From Phoronis ovalis (taxonomy: Eukaryota; Phoronida; Phoronidae): 13,065 nucleotides of DNA. A program made the translations under genes and the position numbers. Under the pieces are notes generated by a model. It was not told the origin of the DNA and ran no database searches. It saw only the letters and a list, made by a program, of their open reading frames with translations. Of the stretch, positions 9,001-13,065 are shown piece by piece (position 1 is the stretch's first letter; each line of letters opens with the position of its first letter). The stretch covers positions 1-13,065 of the forward strand of contig JAOXYB010040672.1 of NCBI GenBank assembly GCA_028565635.1, written 5' to 3'.

Positions 9001-10316
9001 TATTGAGATTGTATCTTTTTTCTTTTTTTTTTCTTCCAATTTTCTAATGCTCTGAGCTACAGGGACCAAACTTGAGGTGTGTACTTAGTTGGGAGGGGAA
9101 CATACACAAATTATGTCAGGGGTCAATTTGAGGCCAGTAAATCAAATTTCAAAAATGTCTTAAAACCTTCAAAAATGATGGTATAGGTCACCTAAATGTA
9201 AACCTAATGATTTTTGAGGTCTTTTATGGGTCAAAAGGTCAGATTTTTTATTTTAAGCATGTTTTTGGCTACTTTTAACAAGGAAGAGTGTCTAAATCAA
9301 GACAGTGTGGTGCTACAGTCATGTAATTTGATATATGACATCCCTGGGGTAAGTTAGCTGACCTCAAAGGTCAAAAGGTCATTCAGGGGTCAAAAGGTCA
9401 AAATCGTAAAATTGCATTTAACTTACGAAAATGATGGTTTTATGTCATTTACAGGTAATCTAGGGGTCATATGGTCATTTTGAGGTCAAAAGGTAAAAAA
9501 AATTAATTTCCAGAAATTTGATGAAAAGTTCAAAAATGAAGTTAAAAGGCCATTTAGAGGTTATCTTAGCTGCCTTTGAGGTCCAAAAGGTCAAACAATC
9601 AAAATCTCAAAATTACACGAAACTTTCGACATGCAAGAGGTAAAGGTCATCCAGAGGTCTTTGGACATCCATGGGTCCAGGATAATCCTAATAGGTCTGG
9701 ATATCCAATTCCAACTATTTGTGTGTAAAACCTGGCCTTTGCTAAAAGGCTTTCTAGTTAGTTGAATGTTTCTGTTTGTCAAAAACACCAAGTGGTTCAT
9801 TACAGTGGTGAGTATTATTTTAAAAAGAATTTAACGGGAATTATTTCGTTTCTGTTACACATTGGATTTTGTTAATTATAAACCAAAACATAGGAGAGTT
9901 GAAATAATTTTCTTTATTTTCTTAGTAAAAGATAGCATGATTTCTTGTATATATTACTAAATTAACATATATAGTTGTGTACAAGCTTAGATTTAAATTG
10001 TCTTGGTATAAAAATATTACTTTGCCAGTTTTTTTAATTTTTGAAACCTCTATTATTATATAGTAAGCTAAGTGAAACTTAATGCACCCTTCTTCCCAGG
10101 TAATGTTTAATGAAAGATTCTTTATTAAATATTTAAATTTAACTAGTCAGTTTACTCTTAAAGATCACTGTTAAAAGTATTAATGCAGATAAACGTGTGT
10201 GTAATGTTTAGGATGATCCTTCAAATCCAGAGATTTACAGTGAAGAAGACCAGACACCACTTTCTGCTACGGATCTTACAGCCTCAGTTCTACAAGAAAA
10301 CCAAAAATCAGATTAA
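3021..10316 (+). CDS. Death-domain (MyD88-like) protein, TIR-less, six-exon gene model
   Basis: Join 3021-3081, 3661-3975, 4217-4777, 7925-8003, 8828-8870 and 10212-10316; this gives 1164 nt, 387 residues plus stop. Intron phases 1, 1, 1, 2 and 0 all fit with no in-frame stop. Residues about 32-107 form a death domain. It has the LNPPD loop, G-N-x-W at 45-48, LADKLGYSYLEI at 51-62 and the SPT turn at 70-72. The W-x-x-LA-x-x-x-[GD]-[FY]-x-YLEI pattern is what I know from MyD88 rather than from UNC5 or IRAK. Such domains assemble signalling oligomers in the cytosol; MyD88 links Toll/IL-1 receptors to IRAK kinases. Here no TIR domain follows. Instead come a Ser/Asp/Lys-rich linker (126-275) and an unrecognised C-terminus (276-387). 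No signal peptide or membrane segment is seen. I infer a cytosolic adaptor or dominant regulator. Exons 2-4 are the surest; exons 1, 5 and 6 rest on splice signals and phase. Confidence 0.7.
3661..3975 (+). CDS. Coding exon 2: death domain
   Basis: The acceptor CTTATTTTAG ends at 3660 and the donor GTTTGT starts at 3976; the exon is 315 nt with phase 1 at both ends. It encodes residues 21-125 and holds the whole death domain, so the domain can be gained or lost as one symmetric exon. Visible features are W48, the LAxKLGY helix-2 region, YLEI at 59-62, SPT at 70-72 and the last helix around RFDAAQVI at 99-106. Before the domain, the frame from the acceptor is open without an in-frame Met until residue 31, which supports an upstream coding exon. 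Confidence 0.85.
3976..4216 (+). other. Intron 2
   Basis: A 241-nt phase-1 intron from GTTTGT to TTATTTCAG. Both flanking exons keep one frame when it is removed (codon GAG, Glu126, is split G/AG). It is AT-rich with nothing else visible. Confidence 0.8.
4217..4777 (+). CDS. Coding exon 3: SQT motifs, acidic and basic linker
   Basis: The acceptor ATTATTTCAG ends at 4216 and the donor GTATGT begins at 4778; 561 nt, phase 1 at both ends, residues 126-312. In order it shows SSQTD at 159-163 and again at 180-184, an acidic Ser-rich tract at 208-223 (SDFESASDYESDDGSD), and two decapeptide repeats of the form K[KR]KES[VI]KST[GK] at 244-253 and 262-271. Between those is a Cys cluster, C254-x-C256-x4-C261. 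A strand-like stretch, SATIIINNEGQIVTIYTG, follows at 294-311. Composition predicts disorder up to about residue 275 and a folded part after it. I do not recognise the family. Confidence 0.82.
5489..5521 (+). promoter_or_regulatory. Candidate intronic TATA promoter
   Basis: A good TATA box, TATAAATA, lies at 5489-5496. About 30 bases downstream, a TAGTCACACC stretch at 5515-5524 has an initiator-like TCA. A transcript from here could start within intron 3 and include only exons 4-6, where the first ATG (exon 4) would be in frame with the C-terminus. Chance TATA boxes are common in AT-rich DNA, so this is weak. Confidence 0.2.
5783..6035. repeat. Degenerate minisatellite, 30-33 bp period
   Basis: The core ACCCTGTGGTAAATAA recurs, more or less decayed, with its CCCTG position at 5783, 5816, 5846, 5877, about 5925, 5957, 5990 and 6021. 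Most steps are 30-33 bp. On the - strand a 33-bp unit equals 11 codons. Fragments of frame there read as decayed repeats (YLQQG, YLPQG, YLPQC, RLLQG), which explains the two small - strand frames at 5659-5862 and 5923-6153. It is either an old minisatellite or the remnant of a repeat-protein coding segment. Confidence 0.7.
7925..8003 (+). CDS. Coding exon 4
   Basis: The acceptor TTTGTTTTCAG is strong; the donor CAA|GTAAAA follows. The exon is 79 nt, enters in phase 1 (completing GTT, Val313) and leaves in phase 2. Only this frame is open; the other two have stops. It encodes residues 313-338, including a third SQT motif (GTSQTL, 319-324) and the hydrophobic-acidic LDLFTMEEAWYLD. Without a further exon the frame stops at once (AAG TAA), so the splice is required. 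Confidence 0.75.
8004..8827 (+). other. Intron 4
   Basis: An 824-nt phase-2 intron, AT-rich. It contains a Lys-rich reading frame at 8136-8351 (71 codons) that looks like chance, and a strong-looking acceptor at 8695 (listed as an alternative terminal exon). Confidence 0.55.
8696..8723 (+). CDS. Possible alternative terminal exon
   Basis: A long pyrimidine-rich acceptor (ATGTTTTCTTTCCTGATAG) ends at 8695. Joined in phase 2 to exon 4, it adds nine codons (NSRLRQDYL) and stops at TAA, 8721-8723. This would end the protein at residue 347 without the exon 5-6 tail. No close downstream AATAAA was found to support a 3' end here. Confidence 0.2.
8828..8870 (+). CDS. Coding exon 5 (43-nt small exon)
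   Basis: The acceptor GATTTTTTAG ends at 8827 and the donor CGG|GTATCT begins at 8871. The length of 43 nt turns incoming phase 2 into phase 0. Without it, exon 4 joined to exon 6 would read the last exon in a poor basic frame; with it, exon 6 reads in its acidic, protein-like frame. It encodes KEIPVYITCSPLRAR (residues 339-353). The frame stays open past the donor for about 60 codons into the repeat at 8978, so read-through is possible but would be TE-derived. Confidence 0.6.
8978..9600. mobile_element. Hairpin-ended dispersed element with AGGTCA array, copy 1
   Basis: The left end is a perfect 10-bp inverted repeat, TAGGTTGCAC (8978-8987) and GTGCAACCTA (8993-9002), around the loop AGCAA. 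It is followed by TTGAGATTGTATC and a long pyrimidine tract. The same start recurs at 12931. Downstream, 9180-9600 is filled with variants of AGGTCAAAAGGTCA. Read on the - strand, the end is a hairpin running into CTAAT, which resembles a Helitron 3' end (hairpin, CTRR, then T), though here the stem itself includes part of that motif. The right boundary is uncertain and could extend to about 9800. No transposase or helicase is encoded. Confidence 0.6.
9228..9593 (+). promoter_or_regulatory. Array of AGGTCA direct repeats (nuclear-receptor-like half-sites)
   Basis: The 14-mer [AG]GGTCAAAAGGTCA occurs at 9228-9241, 9368-9381 and 9387-9400. A decayed form is at 9483-9496, and a 3-base spaced form (AGGTCCAAAAGGTCA) at 9579-9593. 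AGGTCA half-sites in the same orientation with two bases between them are DR2 elements, the kind of site bound by RXR heterodimers. They belong to the internal sequence of the repeat at 8978, so they may be there only as repeat structure. Confidence 0.35.
10212..10316 (+). CDS. Coding exon 6 (stop codon)
   Basis: The acceptor TAATGTTTAG ends at 10211. The frame entering in phase 0 reads 34 codons (DDPSNPEIYSEEDQTPLSATD and onward) to TAA at 10314-10316. It is acidic and rich in Ser, Thr and Gln, like exon 3. The competing frame, reached by joining exon 4 directly, is basic and ends at a TAG about 30 nt later. The pyrimidine tract is weak, so the acceptor at 10099 is a competitor. Confidence 0.6.
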   Translation, partial: DDPSNPEIYSEEDQTPLSATDLTASVLQENQKSD

Positions 10317-10440
10317 AGTCATGCGAATGCACCGGCTGTAGACTTCACTGGAACAACAATACACAACAAAACTATGGAGGACAATTTCAAATAACATAAA
10401 ATAATTTGTGCACTGAGATTAATAAATCTGGAAAATATGT
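10317..10440 (+). other. 3' UTR
   Basis: A short 3' UTR runs from the stop codon to just past the AATAAA at 10421. Nothing structured is seen in it. Confidence 0.45.
10421..10426 (+). terminator. Polyadenylation signal AATAAA
   Basis: A canonical AATAAA lies 105 nt after the stop codon. It is followed within 10-20 bases by a GT-rich stretch (TATGTGATATG, from 10437), as expected for a cleavage/polyadenylation site near 10440. Confidence 0.6.
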
Positions 10441-10635
10441 GATATGAATATCAATCTAAAGCTTAATCTTGCTGTTAGGCAGACAACTTGGTCTCTTCAA
10501 TCTGTTCAATGTCTTATCACAAGAGTGACTTTTCTTGATAGTAAGGTTTCAGTGTTTGTAAGACTGAAAGTTGTTGTATTGCATGATATGTTTAGCCCGG
10601 GATGTTTAAATTGATGAAATCATCCAGATGAACAT

Positions 10636-10868
10636 TTAATTGATATCACATACATGTACTGACCGCAATGAATTGAGCTGTGAACACGAGAGTCTCGATT
10701 CTCTCTCAAAGACTGTCAAGCTGACAACCACATAAGCACTGTTATAGCCATCGGTTCCATATCCCTGTTGAAGACTGCCTTCCGTGAACCGAAAAATAAA
10801 GTAGGTTGAACTTTCTTGTATTCCGATGTTTTGTCTGCTACTGTCGAAGGAGACGTGGAACGCCCATT
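10636..10868 (-). pseudogene. Possible captured coding fragment, unknown protein
   Basis: The - strand frame from 10868 down to the stop at 10636 has a protein-like composition, for example KWAFHVSFDSSRQNIGIQ and STYFIFRFTEGSLQQGYG. It lacks the Lys/Ile/Phe/Leu monotony of chance frames in this DNA. A donor-like GTATGT lies near its 3' end (about 10650 on the - strand). At its 5' side the frame runs into the foldback repeat at 10870, so no gene start is apparent. It could be one exon of a neighbouring - strand gene or a gene piece carried by the repeat. I do not recognise the family. Confidence 0.3.
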
Positions 10869-10869
10869 T

Positions 10870-11115
10870 GTCTACTATTGATCTCATAATGTATAAGTAA
10901 TCAAAATTTCGTAATAACTTTGGGAAAAACATAATTTTCTTCAAGGCACCTAAATAAACGTGAATACGGTGACACCACCTAGTGTAGAATGTAAAGTACC
11001 ACATTCTACATTAGGTGGTGTTACCGTTTTCACGTTTATTCAGGTGCCTTGAAGGAAAATATGTTTTTCCCAAAGCGGAATTTAGATTATTTGTACATTA
11101 TGAGATCAGTAGTAG
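10870..11115. repeat. Large inverted repeat (copies A and B), near-palindrome
   Basis: The arms 10870-10992 and 11001-11115 are imperfect reverse complements, separated by only eight bases (AAAGTACC). Aligned landmarks are CTCATAATGTA/TACATTATGAG, CAAGGCACCT/AGGTGCCTTG and GTAGAATGT/ACATTCTAC. It would form a long hairpin in RNA or single-stranded DNA. The reading frames at 10636-11004 and 11015-11281 run through it. It belongs to the same family as the arms at 11595 and 12264. Confidence 0.88.
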
Positions 11116-11594
11116 TCTGTTTTCAACCCCCATACAAACTATCGCTAATTCCCACCATACATGTACTTTTCATCAAACCTGGTATGCAGGTATGTTTTCA
11201 GCATTCAAAATACTGAAAAGTGGTACCGTCTTCGAGCGTGAAGTTCCCAAAGCGGTTTACAATGCAATTAACTCGATTTGATGTTTGGTTTTTATCCACG
11301 TAAAAGGAGTGTGTATATAATCCAAGAAAAATTGCCGAAAAGGAGTGTTGGAGGTTTGTTAATTTTGTGGGGAATCCCCCGTATAACATTATGGAACTCA
11401 TCCACACTACCGAACTGAGCCGGATTGCACTGCAACTTGCAAATATATACAATACTTGATAACACAGTCATTATGGCAAAGCTATCAAAAGCGAACCAGA
11501 CTGTATCACTTTTCCTGCTAAAAAAAAACAACGAGTAGGGCAAAACAAGGCCACTGACCCTCTAAAAGTGCTTTTGTGGACTAAGCTTATGGAC
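11116..11594. other. Spacer between foldback copies
   Basis: No gene is supported. The overlapping - strand frames at 11198-11452, 11292-11543 and 11471-11671 conflict with each other and lack conserved features. Copies B (start near 11001) and C (end near 11719) point inward and outward like terminal inverted repeats of a roughly 715-bp element, so this could be its interior. Confidence 0.4.
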
Positions 11595-12462
11595 CTACAG
11601 TTGATCTCACTGTTGATGTATAAATAATCGAATTTCCGCAATAATTTTGATAAAAACATAATTTCCTTCAAGGCACCTGAATAAAAGTGAAAACGGCCAC
11701 ACCGCCTAGTGTAGAATGTGATATTTTGAATTTTTGCTCACTTTTTTATGAAAAATGTTTAAAAAGTTTGGACGGATATCCAGCATAGAAAACAAATATT
11801 TTCACCAGATGTCGCAGAAAATCATTAGGAGGGTAGTCAGAAGAGCTTTATGCACAAGGGGCAATGTCAAAACGTACGTACTATGCAGAATTACTGTATG
11901 GTGATTATCACAGTTTTTCTATGTGACGTGTAAAACATTGGATTTGCCAAAACATTCCTTTGTTTGAGCTGGGAGTTTCTTATCCGCAACGTTTACGAAG
12001 TGCCGGTAAATATGTTTGTGACTATTCATTTCCTCCTCGTATTAAGTTTAAAAATATTCAATTTTTTAACTTGTTTGGTATAATCTGATAGTTTGCTTTT
12101 CAGCGGCATGCTTCTCGCACTGTTTGGGAGTGTCCCTTAGTGAAGTTCGTGTTACGCAAGTGCCAGACAAAAGATCCTTTATATGGGTAGTGGTACTTCT
12201 CAATTGATATGCAAATTACCATCGTTTTGCTTCAGTGTTGATTTCCCATGTAAAGCGAGTGCGACGACATCTGGCGAGATACTAGTTTTCTATGTTGAAT
12301 TTACGTCCACAGTTTTTAATAATTTTTCATTAAAAAAATGAGCATTTGAAAAATTCAAAATACCACATTCTACCTTAGGTGGTATTGAAGGAAATTGTGT
12401 TTTTCCCAAAGTTATTGCGAAATTTTGATTATTTATACATTGTGACTGAGATCAACACTGAG
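11595..12462. repeat. Large inverted repeat (copies C and D) with about 450-bp spacer
   Basis: The arm 11595-11815 is homologous, inverted, to 12264-12462. Shared landmarks are GTTGATCTCA, TGTATAAATAATC, TTTCCTTCAA, GTAGAATGTG, ATTTTGAATTTTT, CATAGAAAAC and CCAGATGTCG. Arm D lacks about 37 bases around the GCACCTGAATAAAAG part of arm C. The homology extends inward past the A/B type core, so this pair is a longer version of the same unit. The spacer 11816-12263 holds nothing coding that I can support. Confidence 0.82.
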
Positions 12463-12651
12463 TAGTCTGTTGTCCAGACTGTTTTCTGCATATTATTGTT
12501 GTAATATCATTTATTGTAATATATCATAAGCTCTGGTTGTGTAATATTACACATATGAGCAGAAAAAATCATGTAAGTCTGTTAAAGGAGTCAATACTTG
12601 CTTTGAATAGTTAATATATGCTATTTTGGTATATGACGTATATATGCCTTT
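12463..12651. other. AT-rich noncoding spacer
   Basis: Simple AT-rich DNA with repeated TGTAATAT words at 12500-12550. No exon or RNA gene is visible. Confidence 0.5.
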
Positions 12652-12705
12652 GGGTGTACATTTGATACTGGGTGAACATTTGATACTGGGTAAATGTTTG
12701 ATACT
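12652..12705. repeat. Three-copy 18-bp tandem repeat
   Basis: The unit GGGTGAACATTTGATACT occurs three times head to tail (12652-12669, 12670-12687, 12688-12705) with a few substitutions, followed by a partial AGGTAA. It is a short minisatellite in noncoding DNA. Confidence 0.93.
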
Positions 12706-12930
12706 AGGTAAAAGGTAATGGTGTAAACTGAAAAAAAAGAAAATTTTGACAAGTTATAACTGAATAGGTTTAAAAACACCCAAAAGGGACCGAGGTCAGT
12801 CTATTATGGACCCGATTATGGACCCAAAGTCTGGCTGGCAGTTAAGAGTTGTCGTGTTTATATTATTTATTGTAATAATCATTTAACTTTCGAAGTCTTT
12901 ATCTTAAATGCCAGCTTATCTAGTGTTAAT

Positions 12931-13065
12931 TAGGTTGCACAGCAAGTGCAACCTATTGAGATTGTATCTTTTTTTCTTTATTTTTTTCTTTTTTTCTTTT
13001 TTTTTCTTCCAATTTTCAAACGTCTATAACTTGGAGACGCTTTGAGCTATGGGTGTCAAACTTAA
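12931..13065. mobile_element. Hairpin-ended dispersed element, copy 2 (cut by window end)
   Basis: It starts with the same 10-bp stem as the copy at 8978: TAGGTTGCAC at 12931-12940, loop AGCAA, and GTGCAACCTA at 12946-12955. The same TTGAGATTGTATC, pyrimidine tract and TTCCAATTTTC follow in the same orientation. It diverges after that: this copy holds a stretch of about 20 bases (CGTCTATAACTTGGAGACG) that the first lacks, before GAGCTA. It continues beyond the window. Confidence 0.7.

Larger units (their letters stand above)
8871..10211 (+). other. Intron 5
   Basis: A 1341-nt phase-0 intron from GTATCT to AATGTTTAG. Much of it is the hairpin-ended repeat beginning at 8978. Close to its end is CTTCTTCCCAG|GTAATG at 10089-10105, an acceptor directly abutting a donor. 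Confidence 0.5.

Noticed and set aside
8828-9047. Exon 5 extended as one long frame into the repeat
   Set aside because: After the donor at 8871 the frame enters the dispersed repeat at 8978 and ends in a Phe-rich pyrimidine-tract translation. The short exon explains the phases better.
9591-9800. 69-codon - strand frame
   Set aside because: It overlaps the tail of the AGGTCA-rich repeat and has no domain or splice context.
10212-10346. Exon 4 joined directly to exon 6 (basic frame)
   Set aside because: It is formally open for about 45 codons, but its Lys/Arg/His-rich content does not resemble the rest of the protein. Inclusion of 8828-8870 gives a better frame.
11015-11671. Several overlapping frames on both strands
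   Set aside because: They run through inverted-repeat arms and contradict one another. None has conserved-looking sequence.
1-13065. CRISPR array, bacterial operon or phage system
   Set aside because: There are no regularly spaced identical repeats with unique spacers and no dense gene packing. Splice signals and repeat content point to an animal genome.

Overview
The window looks like animal nuclear DNA. It is AT-rich, carries no long bacterial-style reading frames, and holds GT/AG introns, microsatellites, minisatellites and several families of short dispersed repeats. The repeat style (a hairpin-ended element present twice, foldback repeats, an element built on GCGAGCA units) and a MyD88-type death domain suggest a lophotrochozoan, most probably a bivalve mollusc. 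This is inference from memory of such genomes; no database search was possible.

One gene can be reconstructed on the + strand, from about 2816 to about 10440. Six coding exons (3021-3081, 3661-3975, 4217-4777, 7925-8003, 8828-8870, 10212-10316) join with compatible intron phases (1, 1, 1, 2, 0). They give an uninterrupted predicted protein of 387 residues. The N-terminal third is a death domain resembling that of MyD88. The rest is a low-complexity Ser/Asp/Lys linker with SQT motifs and basic repeats, then a C-terminal region I do not recognise. No TIR or kinase domain is encoded. The model predicts a death-domain adaptor or regulator in a Toll/IL-1 type signalling setting.

Layout: 1-1255, intergenic DNA with a GA microsatellite and two copies of a GCGAGCA-rich non-autonomous element; 1256-2760, AT-rich intergenic DNA with small tandem duplications; 2762-3020, likely promoter and 5' UTR; 3021-10316, the gene. 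Its 3.1-kb third intron holds a degenerate 32-bp minisatellite and a TATA-box candidate. Its fifth intron holds a hairpin-ended element rich in AGGTCA half-sites. A polyadenylation signal lies at 10421. From 10636 to 12462 there is a cluster of four related repeat copies in alternating orientation, beside a possible captured coding fragment on the - strand. The window ends in an 18-bp tandem repeat and the start of a second hairpin-ended element.
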